Of a DNA stretch of 64,000 bases, positions 15,535-25,387 are shown piece by piece. Numbering within the stretch: position 1 is the first letter of the stretch; every line of letters starts with the position of its first letter. The stretch is from NCBI GenBank assembly GCA_031287685.1, contig JAITSQ010000001.1, forward strand, positions 31,786 to 95,785, given 5' to 3'. This DNA comes from Clostridiales bacterium. Its GTDB lineage: Bacteria > Bacillota > Clostridia > Lachnospirales > WQUN01. A program made the translations under genes and the position numbers. The notes under the pieces were generated by a model that saw nothing but the letters and a program-made list of their open reading frames with translations, ran no database searches and was not told where the DNA came from.

Positions 15535-18357
15535 CTAATTTACAGGTTTCAAATCATAGTACATATCGTCGCCGGCCACGCGGATACGCAGCACGCGGAA
15601 ATTCTCATTATAAACCCCTCCGTCGCCCTCCGGCGCGAATAGGCTGCCCAGGTTGACATACCTCACCCCGTCCCTGACGGTCACGGCGGTGCCCGTCCCC
15701 TCGCTTGAGAGCACGAATATATTTTTGCCAGCTTCGCGCAGTTTAACAAGCTCGTCGTTAAACAGGTCAAACTCCTGACGCGGACTCATATTCAGCGGGT
15801 TTTTATCCGTCGTTATGATTATGTTTTTCACGGGGCTGTTTTTTATGTCCGCGTCGATACTCGCCCACTGCCAAGGCGCCGTTTTGGTGAAACTGCCCTT
15901 TTCGGCGCAAAGGTTCATTACGGCGGCGTTTTTATAGATTTTAAACGAATAGTCGGTATTATGCCTGTGCACGGACGCGCCGACGGCGCCGCTTATGGTC
16001 GTATCGGCGGCGTACAGGGCGATTTCCGCGCCCTTCATTTTTTCCGAAATAGCCCCGTCCGTCGCGGCGGGTGGCTTGCCGTCCTGGGTTTTCGCGTACG
16101 CGCTTCCTATGGCGGCAATGTCCCAGCTTTCCTCCGCTGGAGCGGCGGAAAGGTCCACGCGCCGGTTATCCTTATATTCGGAGGATTTAGGCACAGGCAC
16201 GTCCGTCAGTATGGGATAAACCGCCGAAACCGCGCCTATGCTCACCTGGCCGGACACATTGCCGTCCGAGCCGCTGGTGACGACGTAAATCCGCGTCAGC
16301 GCCACCGGATACGCCGTATCCTTGGGAATCAGCGCGTTCACGGTCCTTTTGCCCTCCCAGTTTATTTCGCCGGTGAAATCTATGATTTGAATTTCGCCCT
16401 TAGCGTCCTGAAACTTCGCGCGAAGCCACATCCCGGAGTTGTTGCCGAAAACGTCCGCGCGGATTGCGGACGGCTCCCCCGCTATGCCGAGCGGCTCGTC
16501 AAAAACAAGGTAGGCGGCCTGCGTCACGTCCTTGTTTTTCAGGTTGTAATTAAGGTCGCGCGCCGTTCCGTATCCCTCTTTTGGGTGAAGCTCCGAAAGC
16601 CAGCCCGTCACCACGTCCTTCGGGTACCCGTCGAAGGAAACCCGCGCGGACTCCGCCGGGAGCGGCACGGCCAGCCCTCCCGAAAAAATGGGGATATACG
16701 CCGAAACTCCCGCCATGGAACACTCCATATAACCGTTGCCCGGTTCTTTGGCCGTAAAGACGCCATTTTCGACCGCGCCAAGATTCGGCGGCGCAATGGC
16801 GAAAGCCACGCCCGAATCAATCGGGTTTTCCGCGCCGAGCTGGTCAACGCCGCTGAACGACAGGGCGAGGCTTTCCCCCTCCATAAGCCGGATTTCGGAG
16901 ACGTTTGCGTGCAGCTCCTGCAGCTCCCGGCATACGAACTTCCGCGAGCCGGACAGCCCGCCCGCCCGCGCCTCTATCGTAATATCCCCAAAAGTGGAGG
17001 GATAAAACACCCCGTTTTTGAAAAAGCCGTGCTCGTCGTCGTCCGCCAAGCTTAAATCGTCCAGCGCAAGCTCCACGCGCCGCCCGTACTCGTCAAGCCC
17101 GTACACGTCCAGCTTCACCGGCTGGTTTCTGTAAAGCACGCCGCCCCGCCCCGCGGAAATCTCTATTTCGACCGGGTTTCCCAGCGGGGCCGTGTTGAAG
17201 ACCCCCAAGCCGTTTATGACGCGCCTCTGCGCGCCGTCGCTTGGGCGGTTGACCACGCTGTAGCCTGTGTCCCCTTGAAATTTAAGCGCCATTGTCGTCG
17301 AGCCGCCGCCGTCGAGATTCATAGCGTTGTACGCGCCGAAACGCTTCATTATGTCGCCAAGCTCCTCCGGGTTCGCGCCTATGCTGTGGGTGCGCCCGTC
17401 CACAGCGACAAGGATTATTTTTTTCTTGTCCTGCGATATTCCGAGGGCCGTGCGGGGCTGTCTGCCGCTTATGCTGACGCCCATCGGGGCAAAATCCCCG
17501 TTGGCGAGAATCCGCGCCCCGCCGCCGACCGCGGTTTTAATCCTCTCAAAATCTATGCCCACCGTCTTGAAGGAAATGGCCGCGCCCTGCCCCGCCGCGA
17601 AATATTTCAGCGCCGCGTCGGCGTTCGCTTTATCCATAACGACAAGATAGCCGTTTTCGGGGACTTCGACAGTCTCCCCCGCCTGAGAGATATATGTTAT
17701 AACGTTGCCCTCCACAACGAGTTTGTACAAATCGTCAAACCGGGAGTCGAGCGCGGCGGTATCGCTCATCGCGCGGCGGTTAAGGATAATCGGGTATTTC
17801 ATGTCCGTAACCTTGTTTATTGAAAGGACGTTCAGATTGCGCTTATTGTCGTTCAGAAACTCAATTTCCGCGTGAACGAACGAAATAAACGGGCTGTCGT
17901 CGTCGGAGATAAAAAACGCCGCCATGTCGTGGCCGTCGCCGTCGTTTGTGCCTTTGGACACGGAAATAAGCCGGCCGTCCCGAACCACCGGCCCGAACGA
18001 CAGGGAGTAATTCCCGGCCATACCGAAAAAATCCGCGTTTACGCCGGCTATAGCCCCGTTTTCCGAAAGAAGCTGCGTCAGCGGCTTTTTGCGCCCGTAA
18101 TCCCCAACGGACTCGGCTGGGCCAAGCGCTATGTTCGGGTTGGTTATGTCAACGGTCGTGATGAAAATGTCCCGCAGGCCGGCCTGCGTCACCTGGCGTA
18201 CTTTTTGATATGTAACCCCCCTGACAATTTCCCTCGGCTCTCCCCTATACTCGAATATTACCGGCGTTTTTTCCTCCGCGAACGCGGATAAATTTACAAA
18301 AACCGACATCAGAAGCCCCAAAAACACGGCCCTCGAAAGCCGCACCAAAGCGCGCAT
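15535..18357 (-). CDS. Secreted phosphodiester glycosidase (NAGPA-like) multidomain protein
   Basis: The 940-residue protein has a signal peptide (LSRAVFLGLLMSVFVNLSAFAEE). A NAGPA/DUF2233 domain follows at about residues 60-390: GAIAGVNADFFG, AVGGGARILANGDF, RQPRTALGIS, ILVAVDGRT and AMNLDGGGSTTMAL. Bacterial relatives act on sugar-1-phosphodiesters. Beta-sandwich Ig-like regions come next, and the C-terminal 180 residues look like a calcineurin-type module (IIITTDKNPLNMSPRQEFDLF; FVLSSEGTGTAVTV). It lies in the polysaccharide locus and may trim or remodel a phosphodiester-linked polymer at the surface. The role is inferred. Confidence 0.8.
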   Translation of the reverse strand: MRALVRLSRAVFLGLLMSVFVNLSAFAEEKTPVIFEYRGEPREIVRGVTYQKVRQVTQAGLRDIFITTVDITNPNIALGPAESVGDYGRKKPLTQLLSENGAIAGVNADFFGMAGNYSLSFGPVVRDGRLISVSKGTNDGDGHDMAAFFISDDDSPFISFVHAEIEFLNDNKRNLNVLSINKVTDMKYPIILNRRAMSDTAALDSRFDDLYKLVVEGNVITYISQAGETVEVPENGYLVVMDKANADAALKYFAAGQGAAISFKTVGIDFERIKTAVGGGARILANGDFAPMGVSISGRQPRTALGISQDKKKIILVAVDGRTHSIGANPEELGDIMKRFGAYNAMNLDGGGSTTMALKFQGDTGYSVVNRPSDGAQRRVINGLGVFNTAPLGNPVEIEISAGRGGVLYRNQPVKLDVYGLDEYGRRVELALDDLSLADDDEHGFFKNGVFYPSTFGDITIEARAGGLSGSRKFVCRELQELHANVSEIRLMEGESLALSFSGVDQLGAENPIDSGVAFAIAPPNLGAVENGVFTAKEPGNGYMECSMAGVSAYIPIFSGGLAVPLPAESARVSFDGYPKDVVTGWLSELHPKEGYGTARDLNYNLKNKDVTQAAYLVFDEPLGIAGEPSAIRADVFGNNSGMWLRAKFQDAKGEIQIIDFTGEINWEGKRTVNALIPKDTAYPVALTRIYVVTSGSDGNVSGQVSIGAVSAVYPILTDVPVPKSSEYKDNRRVDLSAAPAEESWDIAAIGSAYAKTQDGKPPAATDGAISEKMKGAEIALYAADTTISGAVGASVHRHNTDYSFKIYKNAAVMNLCAEKGSFTKTAPWQWASIDADIKNSPVKNIIITTDKNPLNMSPRQEFDLFNDELVKLREAGKNIFVLSSEGTGTAVTVRDGVRYVNLGSLFAPEGDGGVYNENFRVLRIRVAGDDMYYDLKPVN

Positions 18358-18388
18358 ATAAATCCCCCTGTTTATAATTTTAACTATT

Positions 18389-18633
18389 TAGAGCAATTCC
18401 ATGTTTGACGAGCTTGCTTCGAGCCGAAAATCGCGGGCAAGAAGGGGGCTTTGGATTGCCTAAATCCTTTTGGCAATCCAAAACACCGGCAGGAAGGAGG
18501 CTTTTTCGGCGGGCCAACTTGGCCCGCCCGGCCAGCTAAGCGAAGCTTGCGAGAGGGCATTAGCGCCGAAAAAACGCCGGCTTCAACCCGTTTTCGGCGA
18601 TGAAAGAAACCTGTGTCAAACGGAATCGCTATA
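18389..18633. repeat. MITE-like composite palindromic element, about 245 bp
   Basis: The ends are inverted near-copies: TAGAGCAATTCCATGTTTGAC on the left; the right end read in reverse is TATAGCGATTCCGTTTGAC. It contains the core GCAAGAAGGGGGC, then an 11-bp stem TTTGGATTGCC/GGCAATCCAAA and AACACCGGCAGG. A second palindromic unit follows, with GGGCCAACTTGGCCCGCCCGG, a GCGAAGC hairpin and AGAGGGCATTAG. The second unit recurs inside the giant helicase gene near 51.9 kb. It fills the gap between the glycosidase gene and the DUF4330 gene, and its right end touches the stop codon of the latter. Confidence 0.7.
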
Positions 18634-19125
18634 TCACTCCAAGTTGTCAGACACCGCGTATACCCGCGCCGAACCCATAATTATCTTATTTGACTGAATA
18701 GCCATATCCCTTCCGGGAGCCACCTGGTTGTTGCCGTTTATAAAATACCCGCCGGAGGTCTTTGTGCCGGAGGCCTCTAAAGTCAGGTAGAGGTCGTATT
18801 TATCCTCCATAGGGTATTTTTCAATCGTGCCGTCGAGCAGCTGCGCCCACTGAACGGACGTCTCGCTCCGCTCTCTGACCACTTTGCCTATAACCTGCGC
18901 GTGCTGCTCGAAAAAAACGTCGCCATCTTCAATCGCGTTCAAGGAATAATCGCGCACTTTTTCTACCTTATAAGTGACGTAAAACGCGCGCTGTTCGCCC
19001 AGAACATTTATTTCCCCCCGGGAGGCGCGCTTGTAAAGAAAGCTGGCCGCCATACCCGCGATAAGCAGGACGACTATTATGTCCAGAAGGTTAAACAAGC
19101 CGAAAAGTTTTCCGTTTTTTACCAA
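18634..19125 (-). CDS. DUF4330 family membrane-anchored protein (1)
   Basis: About 163 residues starting MVKNGKLFGLFNLLDIIVVLLIAGM: one N-terminal membrane helix followed by an extracytoplasmic beta-rich domain (VTYKVEKVRDYSLNAIEDGDVFFEQHAQVIGKV). This is the DUF4330 pattern often found beside O-antigen ligase genes. I prefer the TTG at 19125 because AAGGAGGAG lies 8 bases upstream. A longer frame to 19170 would overlap the upstream gene by 32 bases and lacks a ribosome binding site. It is a paralogue of the next gene. Confidence 0.7.
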   Translation of the reverse strand: MVKNGKLFGLFNLLDIIVVLLIAGMAASFLYKRASRGEINVLGEQRAFYVTYKVEKVRDYSLNAIEDGDVFFEQHAQVIGKVVRERSETSVQWAQLLDGTIEKYPMEDKYDLYLTLEASGTKTSGGYFINGNNQVAPGRDMAIQSNKIIMGSARVYAVSDNLE

Positions 19126-19138
19126 TTCCCGCTCCTCC

Positions 19139-19624
19139 TTACCGCTCTGTCCGGTCGATTTCGACGACATAGCCGCCCGCCGAAAAGCTTGGGCTTTTCA
19201 CAAAAATTGTCTTGCCGATGAGCAGGTCGTACTGTCCGACGCTCGTGGACCGCTCGCTTATCTGGGCCTGCGCCTCGGCCACCACATACACGTTGACAAG
19301 CCCCTCCGCGTATGCCTTGCGGTAGACCTTGCCGGATACGTCCGGCACGCTGTCCCAAAAAGGCTTCTCATAAACGTCGGTGATTTTGCCTATTTCATAG
19401 CCTTTTTCGCTGTCGTAGAGGGTTTCGCCGACTTTGATATTTTTGCCGTAGCCCTCCTCCCGCCGGTTAAGCTCAACCGTATAGCGGATCGGGACGCCTC
19501 CCGCCGCCTCGGCCGTTTTGGGCGCGGCGAACCTCCGAAGAAGGACTATCGCCGCCAGCGCCATTATAATGAAAATAATGTCCATAAGGCTCACTTTGCC
19601 CGCGATTCTGAAATTTTCATCCAT
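19139..19624 (-). CDS. DUF4330 family membrane-anchored protein (2)
   Basis: A 161-residue protein with an N-terminal hydrophobic helix (KVSLMDIIFIIMALAAIVLLRRF). The periplasm-side domain has YTVELNRREEGYGKNIKVGETLYDSEKGYEIGKITDVYEKP, paralogous to the downstream DUF4330 protein (shared IGK and signal-anchor layout). It lies in a tight operon between a GT4 transferase and the second copy. The duplication within a polymer-assembly locus suggests a paired role, but the function is unknown. Confidence 0.7.
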   Translation of the reverse strand: MDENFRIAGKVSLMDIIFIIMALAAIVLLRRFAAPKTAEAAGGVPIRYTVELNRREEGYGKNIKVGETLYDSEKGYEIGKITDVYEKPFWDSVPDVSGKVYRKAYAEGLVNVYVVAEAQAQISERSTSVGQYDLLIGKTIFVKSPSFSAGGYVVEIDRTER

Positions 19625-19628
19625 AAAA

Positions 19629-20744
19629 TCACCTTTCCCCCGCGTTTCCCGCCAAGCTCTCGTACAGCTCGCAGATTTTGCGCGTCATTTTTCTTGCGGT
19701 AAAATCTTCTAAATATATGTCGTTTGCCCGTTTGGACATTTTTTCATACAGCTCCCTGTCTCTCCGGAGGCGCAGGATAGCCTCCGCCATAGCCTCCGCG
19801 TCCTTCTGCGGGATAATCAGGCCGTTTTCCCCGTCGCGGATTACATAGGGATTGCCGCCGAAATCCGTCGCCACGGCGGGTTTGCCTATGCTCATCCCCT
19901 CGAGGAGGGAAAGGGAGGTGGCCTCCGTGCCGTAGGAGGCGTTCAGCTGAACGTCCGTAATATTCATAATTTCGTCGATTTCCTTAATAAAGCCCGCCAC
20001 GACCACGTTTTTAAGCTCCGCCGCCTGTTCCTTGATTTCTTTCAGGAGCGGGCCCGTCCCCACGATTAGGAACTTTACGTCCGGCGCTTTCTCAATAAGC
20101 AGCCGCGCGGCGGAAAGGACGTACTCGTGCCCTTTTATATCCACAAGCCGGGCGACTATCGAACAGACGAAATCCCCCGTTGAGAGTCCGTGGCTTTCCC
20201 GGATTTTCGCCGTTTCCTTAGAGGAGAGCGACGGCAGGCGCGCCACGCCGTTGTAAATCACCTCGATTTTTTTCGGCGATACGCCCACGTCGGTCAGGTT
20301 TTTTGCCGCCGCCGGCGAAACCGCGACGATTTTATCGCAAAAGAAGCCGTTCAGCAAACCGTTTATCTGCTTCGCCGGAAAAATCGTCAGGCGCTTGGGC
20401 GGGTCGAAAACGCTGTGCCGCGTGTAGACGATCTTCGCCTTGGTAAAAAGGCGCGCGGCCAGCCGCGCCGACATAACCGCGTGGGTATGCACTATGTCCG
20501 GGCGCGCCTCCGTGAACAGCTCTTTAAGCACCGACACCGCGCGGTAATCAAAGGATTTATCGCCAATATAAAGCGTTTCCGTAAACTTCACGCCGCGCAG
20601 CTTAAGCTCACGCGCCAGGCGGGAACCTCTCGGCAGGATAACCTCCGTGTCGAAGCTGCTTTTATCGCAATTATCAAGAAAAGCGAGCAGATATTTCCCC
20701 GCGCCGCCTATATTCGTATCGCTTATGATTTGGATGATTTTCAT
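19629..20744 (-). CDS. GT4 family glycosyltransferase
   Basis: The 371-residue GT-B enzyme starts MKIIQIISDTNIGGAGKYL. It has the GT4 nucleotide-sugar motif near the C-terminus (NASYGTEATSLSLLEGMSIGKPAVATDFGG, the E-x7-E type signature), plus IVYTRHSVFDPPKRL and VEVIYNGV-like elements. It would transfer a sugar to a lipid-linked or polymer acceptor at the cytoplasmic face. It overlaps the O-antigen ligase-like gene by four bases and precedes the DUF4330 pair, forming one operon. Confidence 0.9.
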   Translation of the reverse strand: MKIIQIISDTNIGGAGKYLLAFLDNCDKSSFDTEVILPRGSRLARELKLRGVKFTETLYIGDKSFDYRAVSVLKELFTEARPDIVHTHAVMSARLAARLFTKAKIVYTRHSVFDPPKRLTIFPAKQINGLLNGFFCDKIVAVSPAAAKNLTDVGVSPKKIEVIYNGVARLPSLSSKETAKIRESHGLSTGDFVCSIVARLVDIKGHEYVLSAARLLIEKAPDVKFLIVGTGPLLKEIKEQAAELKNVVVAGFIKEIDEIMNITDVQLNASYGTEATSLSLLEGMSIGKPAVATDFGGNPYVIRDGENGLIIPQKDAEAMAEAILRLRRDRELYEKMSKRANDIYLEDFTARKMTRKICELYESLAGNAGER

Positions 20745-22549
20745 CGAAGCCTCCCCGCTTCCCCGCCAAACGCCGCCGCGAAGCCCGCCGCCGCGAAAAA
20801 CAGCATAAACACCTTATAATTGTAAAAAGAATAGTCAAACATCCCCTGAAGGACGAAAGCGCACATCATAGCGGTCAAGGCGGCCAGGACGGCTTTTCCC
20901 CGCGCGCCGGCTCTGCCGAACGCCGGGAGCAGCGTCTTGAAATAGCAGAACAAAACGCCGAGAAAGGCCGCGAAGCCGAAAACCCCCGTCTCCACAAACA
21001 CCTGCAGAAACAGGTTGTGCGAGTGAGGCGCGGAGACGGCGTTAAAGCCGTACAGCGGGTACACCTTGTTGAACGCTTCTATGCCCTGCCCCAGGCCCAG
21101 AAGCCAAAACCGCTCAAGAATACGGATTGTGCCCTGATAAATAAATATACGGTACGACGTGGAGGAATCCGCCAGATTAGTTATGCTGGCGAAACGGGCG
21201 GTTATATCGGCGGGCAGGAGGGCCGGCAGGAGAAAAACGCCCGCCGCAGCCACGGCTATAAGCCGCCGCTCCATCATAAGCGTAAAAACGAAAACGCCCA
21301 GCACCAGCGCCAGGTAGCACCCTCGGGAATACGTCAGCGCCAGGTTCAGAAGCAGGACGGCGCACACCCCCGCGTAGTACAGCTTGGCGATAACGCGCCG
21401 GGAGATTATCAAGCCTATAACCGATATAGGTATCGCAAGCAGGAGATACTCCCCGAAGACGTTCGGGTTGGCGAAAACGGAAAACACGCGCAGGCGCAGG
21501 CCGTCAAAGATTTCCTTGTCAACCCACGTCATGTCCACTTTTCCCGAATACTTTTGGTAAAGGCCGTAAAGCCCCGTCAAAAGCGCCGAGGAGGAGAAAG
21601 CGAAAACGGCCAGCTCCGCCTTTTTCGCCGTGTCAACAAGAGAGGTGAAAAGGAAGCACGCCGTCATAAAAAGCGAGGTCAGCAAAGCGATTTTAACGCT
21701 GCTGCGCGGCGTGAGGGAGGTGACGCCGCGAAAAAGGGTTATCAGGATATAAACCGCGACAAAAACGCCCGTCGCGTCGGATTTGGCTGAATACGCCGGG
21801 TCGGTCAGTAGTTTAAGGAAAAAGGCCGCGCCCACGGCTATAAGCCCCGCCGCCACGGTCATCGTGGGGATAAACGGCGCGGCGAAAAGAAGCCCCAAAA
21901 GCCCGAAAAGCGGATACGCCGCCGCGAGGAGAGCCAACGGCGGGCCGAAAAACGCGGCAAGCGCGAATTTTGCGGGCAGGAGCGCGAACGCCAAGCCGCC
22001 GTAAACGCCGTAAACAACAGCGTACAGAGGGCTTGTCCGCTCCGCCGTTTCTTTTTTCGCAAGCCCGGCGGCGTCAAAGAAACGGAATATAAAACGCGAA
22101 AAGCCGCTCTCCGCGCACAGCTCGTACAAATTTTCGCCGGAGAGAAAGCAGGCCGCGCCGGAAAGCGCGATTATTCCAAGAAAGGGCGAAACTTCGCGGC
22201 TTACGGCCAGAAATACGGCGCACCCCGCGATTATGCCCAGGCCGAGGCCCCGGGCGCTCAAGCCGCCGAGCTTCCCCGGCAAGGCCCTCAGGAAGCTTAC
22301 CAGAAAAGAGCCGCCCCACAAGCGCTTCCCGTATTTATCCCGGAAAGAACGGAACGCGGCGAACACAGCCGAAACAAGCAGGCAGACCCGGCTTTCCGCC
22401 GTAAGGGCGGCCGCGTCCCGGCGGAGGGCGCGGATTATGACGCTCCCGCCCGCGAACCGCCCTATGAAGTCCATAACGCGCGTCACAAACCGCGCGAACA
22501 CGCTCCCGTCAATTATCCCCATTATTTTAAGCCAAGCCGTATTAAGCAT
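20741..22549 (-). CDS. O-antigen ligase/polymerase-like (Wzy_C) membrane protein
   Basis: The 602-residue protein has at least ten hydrophobic segments. Its Wzy_C signature loop contains RLRVFSVFANPNVFGEYLLLAIP and, near the C-terminus, GLGQGIEAFNKVYPLYGFNAVSAPHSHNLFLQVFVETGVFG; the H-x-HNLFLQ motif is typical of the ligase/polymerase family. It would polymerise or transfer a surface glycan on the outer face of the membrane. First gene of the minus-strand operon with the GT4 and DUF4330 genes. Confidence 0.88.
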   Translation of the reverse strand: MLNTAWLKIMGIIDGSVFARFVTRVMDFIGRFAGGSVIIRALRRDAAALTAESRVCLLVSAVFAAFRSFRDKYGKRLWGGSFLVSFLRALPGKLGGLSARGLGLGIIAGCAVFLAVSREVSPFLGIIALSGAACFLSGENLYELCAESGFSRFIFRFFDAAGLAKKETAERTSPLYAVVYGVYGGLAFALLPAKFALAAFFGPPLALLAAAYPLFGLLGLLFAAPFIPTMTVAAGLIAVGAAFFLKLLTDPAYSAKSDATGVFVAVYILITLFRGVTSLTPRSSVKIALLTSLFMTACFLFTSLVDTAKKAELAVFAFSSSALLTGLYGLYQKYSGKVDMTWVDKEIFDGLRLRVFSVFANPNVFGEYLLLAIPISVIGLIISRRVIAKLYYAGVCAVLLLNLALTYSRGCYLALVLGVFVFTLMMERRLIAVAAAGVFLLPALLPADITARFASITNLADSSTSYRIFIYQGTIRILERFWLLGLGQGIEAFNKVYPLYGFNAVSAPHSHNLFLQVFVETGVFGFAAFLGVLFCYFKTLLPAFGRAGARGKAVLAALTAMMCAFVLQGMFDYSFYNYKVFMLFFAAAGFAAAFGGEAGRLR

Positions 22550-22706
22550 AAGAACCGCCTTAAATATGTTTTCGGGTAAATTTCCCTAATTATATCACAG
22601 GGCTTCTCTTTTAACAAGCGTTATGCTATAATAATTGTCGAATCATAAATTTAGCCAAGGCGGTTCTATCTTTACAGCGGAATTGCCATTTTAAGGAGTA
22701 AGGAAA

Positions 22707-25328
22707 ATGAAACGCTTCAGAATAGCTTTTCCGCGCGCGGACAGATACCTGGCGCTTTCTTTTATACTGCCGGCGGCCTTTATGCTCGCCGCGTACTATC
22801 TTAACGGCGGCTACCCGTTCGGAGACAGGGCTTTCACTATCTCCGATATGTCCCTCACGTACCTGCCTATGTTTCAGAGCCTGCGCCATATCCTTTCGGG
22901 TGAAGTCTCCCCCTTTTTTTCCTGGAATAAAACGCTCGGCACGCCGAATATCGTGAGTTTTATGAGCTACGACCTCACAAACCCGCTGGCGCTGCTGCTG
23001 CTGCCGTTTAAAAACAGCTATACGCCTGTCGTGCTGGCGTATTTTATCGCGCTTAAATACGGCCTTTGCGGGCTGAATTTCGCGCTTTTCGCCCGGAACG
23101 TCGTCAAGTCCGACCGCCTGGCCGCGCTTATTTTCTCCCTGTGTTACGCGCTCTGCGGCTATAACCTGACCTACGTTTTCAACATAATGTGGCTTGACGC
23201 GGTGGCGTTTCTGCCGCTGGCGGTCTGGGGCGTGGAGCGCGTCTACCGCGGGGAATCCCCCGCGCTGCTTTATTTATCGACGCTCGTGATGATTTTCCTT
23301 AATTATTACGCCGGGGCGCTGGCGCTTATTTTCGCGGGTATGTACGCTCTTACGCGAATGAACGTCCCCGTTTTGGAAAAGGGCAAAATTCTAATAAAGC
23401 TGCTCTGCTGGGTTCTGCTGGCGGTCGGCGCGCTGGCGGCGTTTCTGCTGCCCGTTTTTCTGCTTATCCGGGAAAACCGGGGCGCCGCTTACGACGCTCT
23501 TGACATAATTCACTCCAGCCCGCTCCTTGTGCTGTTCAAGCTCTTTCCCGACAGCTTCGACCATTACGCCGCCAACAGCGCCGCGCCGAATATATACTGC
23601 GGCCTGCCCGCGCTCCTGCTCTTTTTCTCGCTCTTTTTCATTAAAAGCGTCCCGCCGCACGTGAAAATAACGGCGTTTCTGCTTTCTTTCATACTCCTGG
23701 CGGGTTTTCTGACCAATTTTAATTATGTTATGCATATGTTTCAGATTAATATGGGCTTTGCTTTCCGGTATTCCTTCACCTTCTCGTTTCTTATGGTCTC
23801 CGGCGCGGCCTACGCGCATAAGCGGCTTAAAGACCTGCGGTTATACGTCCCCGCGGCCGCCGCCGCCGCGTCGCTCGCCGCGCTCCGGCTCGTGCTTGAG
23901 CGCCCTGAAATCTCGCCCAAGCTGTTTGATTATCTGACTGAGGATAAAATGATTATGTACTTCGCGCTTCTCGCTCTCTATCTTCTCGGGCTTTATATGT
24001 ATAAGCGCGGCGTAAACCCCCGGCTCCTGAGCTTTTGCGGCGCGGGCCTGCTCTGCCTTGAGCTTTTCCTGAACGCCCTGCTGAGCTACAACCACTTCAG
24101 CTGGTTCGGCGAGGGGTTTTACCCCAGATACGAGGAATACCTCGGCTTGGCCTACGTTAACGAGGCCGAAAACCTCAAAAACGCGGACAAGGGCTTCTAT
24201 CGTATGGATATAGCCTACAACGAGCTTACCGGCACGATGAACGAGCCGGCTTTCGTCGGCTACCGCGGCGTGAACTATTTCGGGTCGGATTTTAATATAC
24301 AGCTTAACGAAACCCTGTCCCGCCTTGGCATGGTTCTTCAGTCCTTCAACATCATATACAACAGCGGCGAGGTCCTTGACGACCTGCTCTCAATAAAATA
24401 CACGCTCGGCATAGACGCGGAGCGAAACCTTATCAAGAAGGAAAACCACGACGCGCTTTCCGTCGGTTTTATGGTCAGCCCGGATTTTCTGGAAAAAACG
24501 GAGGGTGAGGAGCCTCTGCTCGTGGCGCGGATGCCCGACAAAATAGCGGAGCAGACCCGGCTTATAAGCCGGCTGCTCGGGCGGGACGTACAGCTTTATA
24601 AGCCCCTTACTCATTCTTTCAGCAAAACTTATAAGGACTTCGATAAGGACGTTAAAATCAACGCGCGCGAAGCGATGGTGAAGCGCGCGTTCGCCTCGGA
24701 GCGCTATGTCTTTACGCCAAACTCGGAGTCCGTCTACGTCCAGGCCGAGAGCGAAAACTTTGAAATGGATCCGCGCAGCCCGCGTAACCGCCTGATCCGC
24801 CTGAGGGTAAACGGCGTTTACCTGAAATCCGGTATCGACTATGGCAAGACCGTGTACAACGACCCGAATATGCTTATGCGGGTGGACGGCCTGACCCCCG
24901 GGCGGGCGGTATGCCTGGAGGCGTCCCGCATGGACCCTATGCTCACTATGGCCACGCCGCGCCTTAACGTGTACGAGCTTGACGAGTCCGTCTGGCGGGA
25001 GGCCCTGTCGGAGCTTGGCGCGAATCAGCTCGAGGTCACGGGCTGGACGGCGGATTCTCTCAGCGGGGTTATCACGGCGGACCGGGACGGCTTGATGTTC
25101 ACGAGCATCCCTTACGACAAGGGGTTTCACGCGACGGTGGACGGGCGGAGAGCCGAAATTAAGGCTTATGACCAGACCTTCATCTGTCTGCCCCTCCCGG
25201 CGGGACGGCACGAGATTAAATTTAAGTACACGCCGCGCGGATTTTACGCCGGGCTTTGCGTATCCGCCGGGAGCGTCGCCTGCGCCGCGTTTTATTTCAT
25301 ACGCCGCGGAAAAAACCGGCCGCGGTAA
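22707..25328 (+). CDS. yfhO: YfhO family membrane protein
   Basis: The 873-residue protein has about 12 membrane segments in the first 450 residues. An early periplasmic loop (FGDRAFTISDMSLTYLPMFQSLRHILSGEVSPFFSWNKTLGTPN) is diagnostic of YfhO. A large C-terminal extracytoplasmic domain follows and a final TM ends in RRGKNRPR. YfhO proteins are GT-C-like and are implicated in glycosylating lipoteichoic acid or other wall polymers. TTAAGGAG precedes the ATG at 22707, and a TATAAT at 22627 is a possible -10 box. It is divergent from the polymer operon. Confidence 0.9.
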   Translation: MKRFRIAFPRADRYLALSFILPAAFMLAAYYLNGGYPFGDRAFTISDMSLTYLPMFQSLRHILSGEVSPFFSWNKTLGTPNIVSFMSYDLTNPLALLLLPFKNSYTPVVLAYFIALKYGLCGLNFALFARNVVKSDRLAALIFSLCYALCGYNLTYVFNIMWLDAVAFLPLAVWGVERVYRGESPALLYLSTLVMIFLNYYAGALALIFAGMYALTRMNVPVLEKGKILIKLLCWVLLAVGALAAFLLPVFLLIRENRGAAYDALDIIHSSPLLVLFKLFPDSFDHYAANSAAPNIYCGLPALLLFFSLFFIKSVPPHVKITAFLLSFILLAGFLTNFNYVMHMFQINMGFAFRYSFTFSFLMVSGAAYAHKRLKDLRLYVPAAAAAASLAALRLVLERPEISPKLFDYLTEDKMIMYFALLALYLLGLYMYKRGVNPRLLSFCGAGLLCLELFLNALLSYNHFSWFGEGFYPRYEEYLGLAYVNEAENLKNADKGFYRMDIAYNELTGTMNEPAFVGYRGVNYFGSDFNIQLNETLSRLGMVLQSFNIIYNSGEVLDDLLSIKYTLGIDAERNLIKKENHDALSVGFMVSPDFLEKTEGEEPLLVARMPDKIAEQTRLISRLLGRDVQLYKPLTHSFSKTYKDFDKDVKINAREAMVKRAFASERYVFTPNSESVYVQAESENFEMDPRSPRNRLIRLRVNGVYLKSGIDYGKTVYNDPNMLMRVDGLTPGRAVCLEASRMDPMLTMATPRLNVYELDESVWREALSELGANQLEVTGWTADSLSGVITADRDGLMFTSIPYDKGFHATVDGRRAEIKAYDQTFICLPLPAGRHEIKFKYTPRGFYAGLCVSAGSVACAAFYFIRRGKNRPR

Positions 25329-25387
25329 TTCCTACATTATTATTCGGTAAAACGGATTTGCTTTATAGGGAAAACGCAACCGCGGGT

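Noticed and set aside
15961..17055. A 364-codon open frame on the plus strand opposite the phosphodiester glycosidase gene
   Set aside because: It is a GC-rich antisense shadow: Arg-, Gly- and His-rich, no family motif, no ribosome binding site, and the minus-strand frame has clear domains.
24390..25211. A 273-codon minus-strand frame opposite the YfhO gene
   Set aside because: Antisense shadow with no start site context; the YfhO frame is continuous and shows conserved motifs.
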